From contig JAAVZD010000004.1 in NCBI GenBank assembly GCA_022791475.1, positions 1 to 64,000 on the forward strand: a stretch of DNA of 64,000 nucleotides, written 5' to 3'. The stretch comes from Clostridia bacterium. GTDB lineage: Bacteria > Bacillota_A > Clostridia > TANB77 > CAG-508. Positions 46,957-56,290 of the stretch are shown here, in pieces. The position numbers were made by a program, and so were the translations under genes. How positions within the stretch are numbered: position 1 is the first letter of the stretch; each line of letters starts with the position of its first letter. The notes under the pieces are model-generated. The model was given only the letters and a program-made list of their open reading frames with translations, searched no databases and was not told the origin of the DNA.

Positions 46957-47136
46957 ATGTTAAATGATGAAATATGTAAATTAAGAGAAAAATTAAACGA
47001 AAGCATAATTCAAGGTCAAGACTATACTATAACCTACAAGCTTAGTGTTGAGTTAGATGAATTGATAGCAAAATACTACAGAAAAAATATAATAAGCAAC
47101 AAAAGAAATACTAAAAACGAGTTGGTAAATAAATGA
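46957..47136 (+). CDS. Spo0E-like aspartyl-phosphate phosphatase
   Basis: 59 residues, a small gene that is easily overlooked. The pattern LNDEICKLREKLNESIIQG ... YKLSVELDELIAKYY has the L-R-x-x-L spacing and the S-x-x-L-D-x-L-I-x-x-Y signature of Spo0E-type proteins, which dephosphorylate Spo0A-P and delay sporulation. AAAGGAG lies upstream of the ATG. A promoter (TTGACT at 46882) and a terminator (47159-47187) frame it as a single-gene unit just before the secretion cluster. Confidence 0.8.
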   Translation: MLNDEICKLREKLNESIIQGQDYTITYKLSVELDELIAKYYRKNIISNKRNTKNELVNK

Positions 47137-47560
47137 AACAATAAAATGTAGTAATAAAGAAAAAAGAACATGGAAACATGTTCTTTAATTTTTGCATAGG
47201 AAAAATCAAATTTTATATCGTAGGGGCATGGGGCACCATGCCTTTACTATTCTAAGAAAGCACATTGTTTCAAATAAAAATTGTAGATGCTTAATTAGTT
47301 AGGAATACTTATGAAAATTTACCGAATTACGCCGTAAACGAATTTCTTAAATTTACACAAAATATTGAAAATCTACTAAGGGCGAAATTCAGTATCCCTC
47401 TTTGGTATTGCTTGCCGATTTAGCCTCTACAGCATAAAAATATATTTGAATGTGAATTATAACAAACCAATTGCGATATTATGCAAAAAAATCAAAAAAT
47501 GTTGAAAAAACAAAAATAATAAGTTATAATGAAACTATAGAAATAAAACGGAGGTAACAA
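47137..47560. other. Intergenic stretch before the type IV secretion cluster
   Basis: Holds the Spo0E terminator (AAAGAACATG hairpin, 47159-47187), a REP-like palindrome (47219-47243, GTAGGGGCATGGGGCACCAT), and a diverged copy of the 37641 repeat (47272-47335). No gene is visible. The pilin ribosome site GGAGG ends it. Confidence 0.65.
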
Positions 47561-47959
47561 ATGAAAATAAAAAACATAACAAAAATAATAACAACAATAT
47601 TATTAGTTACTATGTTATTAACAAGTTTTGCAACAATATCTCAAGCAACATCGCAATCTGGTGCATCAGCAGGAACAATAAACCCAGATGATTTTAAGCC
47701 AGGAGATTTAACAGCATCAGACACAGCGACAGCTTTTCGTTCAGCAGGAGTAATAGTTAATGCTATTATAAATGTCGGGTTAGTAATTTCAATAGTAATG
47801 TTTATGGTATTAGGTATGAAATACATGATGGGAAGTATAGAAGAACGAGCAGAATACAAAAAAACATTAATGCCTATGATTATTGGAACATTAATGCTTT
47901 TTGTATCAGGTAAAATAGTAAGCATTATATGGGGAATAATGTCACAAGTTAATGTATAG
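47561..47959 (+). CDS. VirB2/TrbC-like pilin subunit, copy 1
   Basis: 132 residues: signal peptide (IITTILLVTMLLTSFATISQA), a short mature N-terminus, then two membrane helices separated by a basic loop (GMKYMMGSIEERAEYKKTLM). This is the TrbC/VirB2 layout of conjugative pilin or pseudopilin. It shares LG(M/V)KYM(M/I)GS...E(E)(R/K)AEYKKT with the protein at 48472, and more loosely with 47976. First gene of the secretion cluster, CGGAGG before the ATG. Confidence 0.8.
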   Translation: MKIKNITKIITTILLVTMLLTSFATISQATSQSGASAGTINPDDFKPGDLTASDTATAFRSAGVIVNAIINVGLVISIVMFMVLGMKYMMGSIEERAEYKKTLMPMIIGTLMLFVSGKIVSIIWGIMSQVNV

Positions 47960-47975
47960 AGAAGAAGGTGAAAAC

Positions 47976-48368
47976 ATGAAAAAGATAATATCTATAATAT
48001 TATTAATAATTACTTTTGTAGTATTACTTAGTATGCAAAGTTACACATATGCAACAAGCCATACAGCAGGAGAAGTAATAAAAGAAGCAGATGGATTTAT
48101 ACAAAAAGGACAAGCAGGAGCTAATGGACTAATTACACAAGAAAAATTAAAAGAATTATCAGATACAATATATAACATTCTTTTAGTAGTAGGAATAATA
48201 GCAGCAGTATTAATTGGTGTATTGTTAGGAATAAAATTTATGACATCAGGAGTAGAAGGAAAGGCAGAGGTCCAAAAAGCATTAATAATATATGTAATGG
48301 GCTGTGTTGTAGTGTTTGGAGCATTTACAATATGGAAAATTGTTGTTACAGTATTACAAGGAATTTAA
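47976..48368 (+). CDS. VirB2/TrbC-like pilin subunit, copy 2
   Basis: 130 residues from the ATG at 47976, which has GAAGGTG upstream; an ATG at 47952 overlapping the previous stop is less likely. Signal peptide (IISIILLIITFVVLLSMQSY), two membrane helices with LGIKFMTSGVEGKAEVQKAL between them. The most diverged of the three pilins, so it may have a separate role in the pilus. Begins 16 bases after copy 1. Confidence 0.77.
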   Translation: MKKIISIILLIITFVVLLSMQSYTYATSHTAGEVIKEADGFIQKGQAGANGLITQEKLKELSDTIYNILLVVGIIAAVLIGVLLGIKFMTSGVEGKAEVQKALIIYVMGCVVVFGAFTIWKIVVTVLQGI

Positions 48369-48471
48369 TAAAAAATAGAAAAAATAAGCAAAAAATAGAA
48401 AAAATAGTTGAAAAATAAAAAAATATATATTATAATTAAAGTAGTAATGAAAATTAAGGAGGAAAAATTCT

Positions 48472-48843
48472 ATGAAAAAACAAGTAAAAATATTATCTAT
48501 GATATTAATAGTTATGATGGTTATAGCATCAATTTCTAGTGTAGTATGCGCAGCACCAGACTTATCACAACAAATAAAAGATATGGCTAATGGTAGTGGA
48601 AAACAACCAACAGAAGTAGTTAATTTAGGAAAAACAATAGTAACAATTATGCAAACAGTAGGTATAGTAGTTGCAGTTGTTGTGCTATTAATATTAGGTG
48701 TTAAATACATGATAGGTAGTGCAGAAGAAAAAGCAGAATACAAAAAGACAATGATACCATACTTAGTTGGTGCAATATTAATATTTGCTTCTACAACAAT
48801 AGTAAATGTTGTATACAATATAGCAAATTCATTTAATGGATAA
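48472..48843 (+). CDS. VirB2/TrbC-like pilin subunit, copy 3
   Basis: 123 residues: signal peptide (ILSMILIVMMVIASISSVVC ending AAP), two membrane helices, loop GVKYMIGSAEEKAEYKKTMI nearly identical to copy 1. AAGGAGG precedes the ATG. A terminator follows at 48850-48890, so the three pilins may form one abundant transcript with partial read-through to the machine genes. Confidence 0.8.
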   Translation: MKKQVKILSMILIVMMVIASISSVVCAAPDLSQQIKDMANGSGKQPTEVVNLGKTIVTIMQTVGIVVAVVVLLILGVKYMIGSAEEKAEYKKTMIPYLVGAILIFASTTIVNVVYNIANSFNG

Positions 48844-48849
48844 TAAAAA

Positions 48850-48890
48850 TAAAAAGGTAGATTTTCGAAATTCTACCTTTTATTTTTTAC
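48850..48890 (+). terminator. Terminator after the pilin genes
   Basis: AAAAGGTAGA-TTTTCGAAAT-TCTACCTTTT followed by a T-rich run. Confidence 0.8.
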
Positions 48891-49050
48891 AAAACCATAA
48901 CAAACATATTACAATTACATTAAAAATGCATTTTTATGCATTTTTTTTGCTTTTTTTGTTACATTTTAGCAAGATATCTGTTATAATATAATCAAGTGTA
49001 ATTATACGCTAAAAAGGAACTAAACAAAAGCAAAATAGGAGGAAACATAT

Positions 49051-49392
49051 ATGGGTACATATAACATACCTAGAAATGTAAAAGGTGAAGGTAGAATACT
49101 ATTTATATTCTCAGGAAAAAGTTTAATATATACAGTAATAGGGGTAGGGGTAGGCTTGCCACTTTATGGTCTATTCTCATTAATGAATTTACATGTTATA
49201 GGAATAGTAGCTATTGTTATTACTGCATTAATCGGTTTTGTTATAGGTACTTTTAAAATACCTGAAATAGGATTACTAAAATTCACTAAAACAGTAGGTG
49301 GAGAAAATATAGATGATATTATTAAAAGAGGTATAATGTTTAAGAAAAAAGGAAATAAAATCTATTTATATACTAAGGAGGAAGAAAAATAA
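49051..49392 (+). CDS. PrgI-family (VirB3-like) type IV secretion membrane protein
   Basis: 113 residues: MGTYNIPRNVKGEGRILFIF opens like PrgI proteins, followed by two helices (SLIYTVIGVGVGLPLYGLFS and VIGIVAIVITALIGFVIGTF) and a basic tail. Gram-positive PrgI corresponds to VirB3 and precedes VirB4. AGGAGG before the ATG. The stop overlaps the start of the next gene by one base. Confidence 0.85.
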   Translation: MGTYNIPRNVKGEGRILFIFSGKSLIYTVIGVGVGLPLYGLFSLMNLHVIGIVAIVITALIGFVIGTFKIPEIGLLKFTKTVGGENIDDIIKRGIMFKKKGNKIYLYTKEEEK

Positions 49393-50591
49393 TGGATACT
49401 ATAAATTTGTTAACTATGGTACTAATGATAGTACTTGTAATAATGGTTATTTTGCTAATAGCACTAGGAATAGTTTTTGCATATTCAAAAATCAATAAAA
49501 AAGAAGAAAACGAAAACAAACCAAAAGAAGAAGTTAAAAATTCTAAAACTAAAAAATTTAAAGACTATAGAACTGGTTCTGTATTAGACTTTATGGAATT
49601 TGACACAGTAGTAGATAACATGATTTCACAAAAAGACGGAAAAAGATATGTAATGGTAGTTGAGTGCCAAGGTATAAATTATGACCTAATGTCAGAAGCT
49701 GAAAAAAATGGTGTTGAAGACGGATTTGTTCAATTCCTAAATACACTACGCCACCCAGTACAAATATATACACAAACAAGAACAGTAAACTTAGATAATA
49801 GTATCCAAACATATAAAGAAAAAATAAAAGAAATAGAAATGGCAGTAGAAAAGCAAGAAATGCAATATAAACAAATGCAAAGAGCTGAAACATACACTAA
49901 AGAACAATTAGACAAAGCATATTTCGAACTTACAAAACAAAAAAACTTATATGAATATGGAAAAGATATTATATACTCAACAGAGAAAATGAGCTTAAAC
50001 AAAAATGTTCTTAATAAAAAATATTATGTTGTAATACCATATTATGTAGAAGAACTTGGAGAAAATCAATTTGATAAACAAGAACAAAGAAACTTAGCAT
50101 TTTCAGAATTATACACAAGAGCACAATCAGTTGTAAGAACTTTAGCAGTATGTGGAATAAATTCAAGCGTAATGGACTCTAACGAGCTTATAGAATTACT
50201 ATATATGGCATACAACCGTGACGAAGCAGAAAGCTATGGATTAGAAAAAGCATTAAAAGCAGGATATGACGAGTTATATTCAACAGCACCAGATGTAGTA
50301 GATAAACAAATGAGATTATTAAATGAACAAATAGAACAAGAAGCTTTAGAACTTGCAACAAATAAAGTAAATGAAGCAAGGTCAGAAAAACAAAAAGCAC
50401 TTGAAGAAAAGAAAGCAAACAAAAGAGATTTAATTGCAGAACTTGCACAACTAATTATTGAGGAAAATACACAAATAATTGGTAAAGATATAGCAGAAGA
50501 AGCAATTAATAAAATAGACACAAATGAAGAAGGAGGAACTGAGAATGTCAAAGAAAAAGCAAAGAGAACTAGAAAGAGAAAGACAGCTTAA
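49392..50591 (+). CDS. VirB4-associated protein (TraC N-terminal-like)
   Basis: 399 residues. N-terminal membrane helix (VLMIVLVIMVILLIALGIVF), then a domain resembling the N-terminal part of VirB4/TraC ATPases (KRYVMVVECQGINYDLMSEA, FVQFLNTLRHPVQIYTQTRT). There is no Walker motif. A coiled coil follows (about 130-190) and a basic tail. In related clusters this N-terminal domain exists as a separate gene before the ATPase, so the VirB4 function is split in two. Overlaps PrgI by one base and virB4 by 47 bases. Confidence 0.72.
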   Translation: MDTINLLTMVLMIVLVIMVILLIALGIVFAYSKINKKEENENKPKEEVKNSKTKKFKDYRTGSVLDFMEFDTVVDNMISQKDGKRYVMVVECQGINYDLMSEAEKNGVEDGFVQFLNTLRHPVQIYTQTRTVNLDNSIQTYKEKIKEIEMAVEKQEMQYKQMQRAETYTKEQLDKAYFELTKQKNLYEYGKDIIYSTEKMSLNKNVLNKKYYVVIPYYVEELGENQFDKQEQRNLAFSELYTRAQSVVRTLAVCGINSSVMDSNELIELLYMAYNRDEAESYGLEKALKAGYDELYSTAPDVVDKQMRLLNEQIEQEALELATNKVNEARSEKQKALEEKKANKRDLIAELAQLIIEENTQIIGKDIAEEAINKIDTNEEGGTENVKEKAKRTRKRKTA

Positions 50592-52518
50592 TAATGACTA
50601 TACAAACCCAGATGAATATCAAATTCTAAAAAGAAAAACAATTAAAGAATTAATAGCACCATCTGGAATAGATGCAAGTAATATTGACCACTTAGAAATA
50701 ATTTCAAATATTACAAGGTATGCACGTAGTTTCTTCGTATCAAATCTTCCAAGAATGGCAACATTCCCAGAACTATTTAGGGATATGTACATGTTTGGAG
50801 ATATAAATACATCAATATATATAAACCCAATACCAGAGTCAAGGTCACAAAATGAATTAAACAGAGTTATTAACGAACTTGAAACAGAAAGAATTGTTGC
50901 AGCAGATAGAGGAAATATAAACAGAGAAAGCACAATAGGGCAAAAAAGATGGGAAGCAGAACAATTAAGAGACGAAATTGCAGCAGGGTATAACAAATTA
51001 TTTGAAGCATCAATAGTATCTACATTATTTGCATATAGCTTAGAAGATTTAAACAGATATACAAAAATGCTAGCATCAGAAATGTCAAAAAGTTTAGTAG
51101 ATATAAAAAGCGCCTGGGGAATGCAAGAAGAAGCCTTCAAAAGCAATATACCATTAATGGAAAACAAAATAAATAAAACACATACATTTGATAGGCGTTC
51201 AATGTCAACAGTATTCCCATTCACAACATCAGAAGTAGGGCACCCAACAGGTATACCCCTAGGGTTTAACAAACAAACAGGAGTACCAATATTATTTGAT
51301 AACTTCCATAGTTCATTAACAAACTATAACATGGTTATATTTGCTAAATCAGGTGCTGGTAAATCTGTTACAATGAAAACATTAATTTCACGTAGTGCAG
51401 TTTTAATGGGAATACAAAGTTTAGCACTAGATGCTGAAGGTGAGTATTCAATAGTTGCTGAAAGTTTAGGTGGAATAAATGTTGTAATAAGCCCAACATC
51501 ACAAACAGTAATTAACTTATTTGATATAGAGCCAGAAATTATAAAAGACGAAATAACAGGAAAATCAAGGTCAGTAGTTAATGTTGAAAACAAAGTAGAA
51601 GACGTAACAAATGCATTGGTTACAATGGCAAGGGGAAGTACAAGGTCAAAAGAAGTAAATGAGCTTACAAAACAAATAATATCAGAGTCAGTAGCAGAAG
51701 AATATGTAGAAGCAGGAATAAATAGTGACCCTAATAGCTTATTTGTTACAAATTCAATGGCAACAGGAAATTTACTTGGAAGGCAAAAGAAAGAAATGCC
51801 AACAATTGGTTCATGGTATAGAAGAATTCTTCGTAAAGCAGAAGAAAACAAAAACCCAGACTACCAATTCCATTATAGTTATTTAATAAAGGTTATGAAA
51901 CAATACATAAGGGAATATAACGGACAAATGGCATATTTTGATGGACAATCTACATTTGACTTATTAGATGGAACATTGTTTATAAACTTAGATATTTCTC
52001 AACTAGAAGAAAGATTCGCAAGACCACTAGCACAACAAATATTACTTTCATGGATTTGGGAAAAATACGTTAAGAAAAATAGTGAAGATAGAACAAAAGC
52101 TTCTAAGAAAAGAGTTTTAGTAGACGAGGCATGGATGTTACTTCCATACCCAGAAGCCGTAGACTTTTTAAACACAATGGCACGTCGTGCAAGAAAAAGA
52201 AATGTTTCACTAGCAATCATTTCACAAAGGTTCCAAGACTTCTACGAAAAACCAGAAGCACAAGCAGTTTTAACTTCATCAGATACAAAACTATTTTTAG
52301 CACAAGATAAATCAGAAATACAATACTTAAAAGAAGTATTTAAACTAAGCTCTGGAGAGTCAGGTTTCCTAGTTACATGTGAAAAAGGAGAGGGACTTCT
52401 AAAAGTAGGAGCAGACACAGCAATAATACAAATAAGGCCAACTGCAAAAGAATTTGAATTCGTAGAAACAAATATTAACAAGTTGGTACAAATGAATAGA
52501 AGAAGAGAAGAATATTAA
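50545..52518 (+). CDS. virB4: VirB4/TraC-type secretion ATPase
   Basis: 657 residues. Walker A YNMVIFAKSGAGKSVTMKTL, Walker B KKRVLVDEAWMLLP, and the downstream motif RRARKRNVSLAIISQRFQDF typical of VirB4 ATPases that power pilus assembly and substrate transfer. ATG at 50545 has AGGAGG nine bases upstream. No in-frame CGG. Highly expressed-looking context in the centre of the cluster. Confidence 0.93.
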   Translation: MSKKKQRELERERQLNNDYTNPDEYQILKRKTIKELIAPSGIDASNIDHLEIISNITRYARSFFVSNLPRMATFPELFRDMYMFGDINTSIYINPIPESRSQNELNRVINELETERIVAADRGNINRESTIGQKRWEAEQLRDEIAAGYNKLFEASIVSTLFAYSLEDLNRYTKMLASEMSKSLVDIKSAWGMQEEAFKSNIPLMENKINKTHTFDRRSMSTVFPFTTSEVGHPTGIPLGFNKQTGVPILFDNFHSSLTNYNMVIFAKSGAGKSVTMKTLISRSAVLMGIQSLALDAEGEYSIVAESLGGINVVISPTSQTVINLFDIEPEIIKDEITGKSRSVVNVENKVEDVTNALVTMARGSTRSKEVNELTKQIISESVAEEYVEAGINSDPNSLFVTNSMATGNLLGRQKKEMPTIGSWYRRILRKAEENKNPDYQFHYSYLIKVMKQYIREYNGQMAYFDGQSTFDLLDGTLFINLDISQLEERFARPLAQQILLSWIWEKYVKKNSEDRTKASKKRVLVDEAWMLLPYPEAVDFLNTMARRARKRNVSLAIISQRFQDFYEKPEAQAVLTSSDTKLFLAQDKSEIQYLKEVFKLSSGESGFLVTCEKGEGLLKVGADTAIIQIRPTAKEFEFVETNINKLVQMNRRREEY

Positions 52519-52535
52519 AAAGAAAGGTGTAAGTA

Positions 52536-55313
52536 ATGAAAATATTTACTAAGAAAGGAATACTACAAAAGACAATTTTAGTAATACTTACAGTATTATG
52601 TATTAATTTCATAGTTCCAACTTATTCACAAGCAGGTTTTATATCTAATGTAGGTGGAGTTTTAGCAAATGCTCTTATAGACCTATGTGCAATGATAGGT
52701 GATGCAGGTGCGTCATGTATGCAATGGTTTATGACAGGTCAATTTGCAGCAGGAGAGAAGTTTAGAGATTCTGCAATAATGGTAGAGCAAGGCGATAATA
52801 GAATAGAGCCAGGTAATGGTGATACAACAATGGAAGTTAATGTAGATGATTTAGATTTAGGAAAAAATACAGATGGAGATACATATCAAGTACCAGTAAT
52901 AGAATATACACCAGAAGAAATATTTAGTAACAAAGTTCCATATTTAGATATTAACTTTATTAACCCTAAACTAACCAAGCAAACATCTGAATATAAAGTA
53001 GATGGAACAGCAGCAATTTTACAAGGGACAATTTCTGGTTGGTATATAGCACTTAGAAATTTAGCAATAGTAGGGCTTCTATGTGTATTAGTATATGTAG
53101 GTATTAGAATAATAATATCTAGTACAGCAGCAGATAAAGCAAAACATAAGCAAATGTTTATGGACTGGTTAATTGCACTTTGCTTACTATTTTTCTTACA
53201 CTATATAATGTCATTTACACTTGTATTAATAGATTCAGTAAATGATGCAATAGCAGGAAATAACTATGCTTCAGAAAGTGTTGTAGTTAGTGTAAGTGAT
53301 GGAACAAGCTTTACAACAAATGTAATGGGTGCAGCAAGGTTTATGATACAAAGTAAAGATAATATGGAAAGCTTTTCATATTTAATATTATACATAGCCT
53401 TAATAGTATATACAGGAATTTTTACATACCATTATTTAAGAAGGGTACTTACAATGGCATTTTTAACAATAATAGCGCCACTTGTTGCCCTTACATACCC
53501 AATAGATAAAATAGGAGATGGAAAAGCGCAAGCATTCAACATGTGGCTTAAAGAATATGTATATACAGCATTAATACAACCATTCCATTTAATTATATAT
53601 ATGATATTTGTAGGTTCTGCTATGGAACTTGTAAAAACAAACTTTATATTTGCTTTAGCTGCAATAGCATTTATATTACCAGCTGAAAAATTATTAAAGA
53701 AAATGTTTGGATTTGACAAAGCACCACTAGGAATGATGGGAGCACTTACAGGATTCACAGCAGCATCATTAGCAACTAAGTTTGGAGGAAAAGGAAGTTC
53801 AAAAGGTGGTTCATCAGGATCATCTAACAAAGGTGGAAGTACTAATAAAGAAGAAAATGATAAACCAAGATTTGAAAGAAAACATGGAACAGATGGTATA
53901 GATTATAGAAATAATCCTAATTTAGATAATTCAGGAATGAATGGTGGATTGCCTAGCGGAGAAAATGAAGATAACAATAAAAATGATGAGGATAGTGCAG
54001 CTAAAAAAGCAGCAGAAGCATTTGCTGAGCAACAAAGAAGACAAGAAGAACAAGAAAGGCAAAGACAATTAGAAGAACAACAAAGACAGTTAGCAGAAGA
54101 GCAAGAAGCTATTAGAAAGCAACAATTAGAGCAAGAAGAGCCAGATAAAACAGCAGAACAGCAAAGAAGAATGTCAGAACAAAAATCTGATAAAGAAAGT
54201 AAAGAACCAGGAAGATTTAGACAAGGAATAAGAAATATAGCAAATGCAAATGGTGGTAAAAAAGGAATGGCACTAAAAGGAGCTAGAACTTTAGGAAGAG
54301 CAGCTAAATTTACAGCTAAAGCAGGATTTGGCGCATCAAGATTTGCATTAGGAGCAGCAGGAACAGTAATTGGAGCAGCAGGAGGTTTAGCATCTGGTAA
54401 AGGTATAGCAGGTGTAATAGCAGGTGCAACAGCTGGCAGAAAGATTGGAACAGGCGTAGTAAATATGGCAGAAAACACAGCAACAGGAATAGGAAGAACA
54501 GCTGTCGGAGTAGGAAGAACTATAGGAAATACTGGATATAGAGCAGCAGATAGCATCAGAAGAAATAGAGATATATTTAACGGAAATACAGTTCAACAAG
54601 ATAAACATACAGCAAAAATGTTCATGAAAGATGCAAGCACAGATCAATACATTAGAGATAAATGGACTAAAGATCATAATGGACAAGCACCATCTGCACA
54701 ACAATTAAGACAAGAAAAACAAGCAATTGCAACATATGCAAATGAAGGAATGACAGATATAGCACAAATTTACAGAGCTAGAAAAGCTGAGAACTTCGGA
54801 GTAGATGCATCACAATCTGCTAAAATTGCATTACTTGCACAAGACAGAAAAATTGATTCAAGTGTTCTCGGAGATGATAAGAAATACAAACAAAGAAAAG
54901 AAGACTTTACACAAGAATTTATAGATAAAGGATTTAGTGAGGATGAAGCAGCTAAACAAGCTGATTATGTATTAAATGTAATGAAAGCACAAGTTGGACA
55001 AAGGCATAATTTACCAAAATCAGGTAAAGAAAAAGGTGCTACTAAACCAGTAAAGCCAGTTGAGCCAACAAGAGAACAAACAAATAGTTCTGAGACAAAT
55101 ACAAAGGGATCAGGAACAAGAAATCCAAGAACAAACCCTTCAGGAGGAAATCAAACAGGAACAAGAAAGCCAAGAACAAACCCTTCAGGAGAGAATCAAA
55201 CAGGAACAAGAAATCCAAGAACAAACCCTTCAGGAGGAAATCAAACGAGAACAAGAACACCAAGAACAACTAACAATGGAAATAGTAAAGGAACAAAAGG
55301 TAAAAATAATTAA
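52536..55313 (+). CDS. VirB6/TrbL-like membrane protein with repeat tail
   Basis: 925 residues. Signal-like N-terminus (TILVILTVLCINFIVPTYSQ), then six or so membrane helices between about 165 and 400 (ALRNLAIVGLLCVLVYVGIR, LIALCLLFFLHYIMSFTLVL, FSYLILYIALIVYTGIFTYH, LTMAFLTIIAPLVALTYPID). Next a Gln/Glu coiled coil (about 485-550), an Ala/Gly stretch (about 575-660), and a basic C-terminus ending in 15-residue tandem repeats. The layout is that of VirB6 or TrbL channel proteins of Gram-positive systems with a long cytoplasmic or surface tail. GGTG before the ATG. Confidence 0.8.
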   Translation: MKIFTKKGILQKTILVILTVLCINFIVPTYSQAGFISNVGGVLANALIDLCAMIGDAGASCMQWFMTGQFAAGEKFRDSAIMVEQGDNRIEPGNGDTTMEVNVDDLDLGKNTDGDTYQVPVIEYTPEEIFSNKVPYLDINFINPKLTKQTSEYKVDGTAAILQGTISGWYIALRNLAIVGLLCVLVYVGIRIIISSTAADKAKHKQMFMDWLIALCLLFFLHYIMSFTLVLIDSVNDAIAGNNYASESVVVSVSDGTSFTTNVMGAARFMIQSKDNMESFSYLILYIALIVYTGIFTYHYLRRVLTMAFLTIIAPLVALTYPIDKIGDGKAQAFNMWLKEYVYTALIQPFHLIIYMIFVGSAMELVKTNFIFALAAIAFILPAEKLLKKMFGFDKAPLGMMGALTGFTAASLATKFGGKGSSKGGSSGSSNKGGSTNKEENDKPRFERKHGTDGIDYRNNPNLDNSGMNGGLPSGENEDNNKNDEDSAAKKAAEAFAEQQRRQEEQERQRQLEEQQRQLAEEQEAIRKQQLEQEEPDKTAEQQRRMSEQKSDKESKEPGRFRQGIRNIANANGGKKGMALKGARTLGRAAKFTAKAGFGASRFALGAAGTVIGAAGGLASGKGIAGVIAGATAGRKIGTGVVNMAENTATGIGRTAVGVGRTIGNTGYRAADSIRRNRDIFNGNTVQQDKHTAKMFMKDASTDQYIRDKWTKDHNGQAPSAQQLRQEKQAIATYANEGMTDIAQIYRARKAENFGVDASQSAKIALLAQDRKIDSSVLGDDKKYKQRKEDFTQEFIDKGFSEDEAAKQADYVLNVMKAQVGQRHNLPKSGKEKGATKPVKPVEPTREQTNSSETNTKGSGTRNPRTNPSGGNQTGTRKPRTNPSGENQTGTRNPRTNPSGGNQTRTRTPRTTNNGNSKGTKGKNN
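55113..55260 (+). repeat. 45-bp tandem repeat inside the VirB6-like gene
   Basis: Three near-identical 45-bp units (55113-55157, 55158-55202, 55203-55247) and a decayed fourth encode GTRNPRTNPSGGNQT-type repeats. Copy number may vary between strains. Confidence 0.9.
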
Positions 55314-55335
55314 ATAAAATAGGAGGCTACTTACA

Positions 55336-56271
55336 ATGAATAGATTAATTAGGATATGGAATCAAAACAGAGGAAAAATTATAATAACAGCATTGGTAGT
55401 AGTCTTCTTTTTCATTATAATAAGAGCACTAAATGGGGTGGCAAAAAAATCTTTAGAACAAAAAAATAACAATACAAACACATTATGGGTAGAAGAAGAA
55501 CAAATACCAAATAAATCAATATTAACAGGAGAAAAGGTAAATACCGAGACTACAAAAACAAATGTGAGTATAATTGAAGAGTTTGTAAATAGTTGTAATG
55601 AAAATGATATAGAAAGTGCGTATAATTTACTAACAGATGACTGTAAAGAAACATTATTTAAAACAAAAGAAAAATTTATAGAAAATTATTATAATTTAAT
55701 TTTCTCGGAACCTAGAACAATTAAAGTTGAGAATTACAAGAATTCTATCAAAGGCAATACATATAAAGTTACATTTTATGGAGATGTATTAGGAACAGGA
55801 AGTGTTTCAAATAAAAATTATTATCAAGATTATATAACAGTAGAAAAAGAAAACAATAAATTAAATATAAATAGTTTAATTAGAACAAGTGAAATAAATA
55901 AGAAAATACAGCAAAATGGGATAACACTAGAAGTAGCAAAGCAAGCAATATATATAGATTATGAAATATATACAATTAAGGTTCAAAACAATACAAATAA
56001 AGAAATATGTATGGATACAAGGAAAAGTTCAAAAAGCATATATGCAACAGGAATAGATAATATAAAATACACAGCATTTGCAAACGAAATTGCAAGTAAT
56101 TTATATGAAATTACAGCATATGGATCTAAAACTTATAATCTAAAATTTAATAAAAAGTATAATCCAAGTGTTAGAACAAAAAAAATAACATTTATAGATA
56201 TTGTAGAAGATTATGAAAAATATAAAAGTCATAATATAGCAGAAAGGTTAAAAATAGAAGTGGCGTGGTAA
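55336..56271 (+). CDS. Type IV secretion accessory protein, VirB8/TcpC-like
   Basis: 311 residues. One membrane helix (IIITALVVVFFFIIIRALNG, residues 16-35), then an extracellular domain that begins SIIEEFVNSCNENDIESAYN LLTDDCKETL, the NTF2-like start seen in TcpC/VirB8 proteins. The C-terminal 100 residues form a second beta-rich domain. Such proteins link the inner membrane complex to the cell wall hydrolase. TAGGAGG lies before the ATG. Confidence 0.65.
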   Translation: MNRLIRIWNQNRGKIIITALVVVFFFIIIRALNGVAKKSLEQKNNNTNTLWVEEEQIPNKSILTGEKVNTETTKTNVSIIEEFVNSCNENDIESAYNLLTDDCKETLFKTKEKFIENYYNLIFSEPRTIKVENYKNSIKGNTYKVTFYGDVLGTGSVSNKNYYQDYITVEKENNKLNINSLIRTSEINKKIQQNGITLEVAKQAIYIDYEIYTIKVQNNTNKEICMDTRKSSKSIYATGIDNIKYTAFANEIASNLYEITAYGSKTYNLKFNKKYNPSVRTKKITFIDIVEDYEKYKSHNIAERLKIEVAW

Positions 56272-56290
56272 GATAAAGAAGGTGGTGAAT

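Noticed and set aside
55113..55260. CRISPR array
   Set aside because: Repeats are contiguous, in frame and encode protein; no spacers. No CRISPR array was seen in the window.
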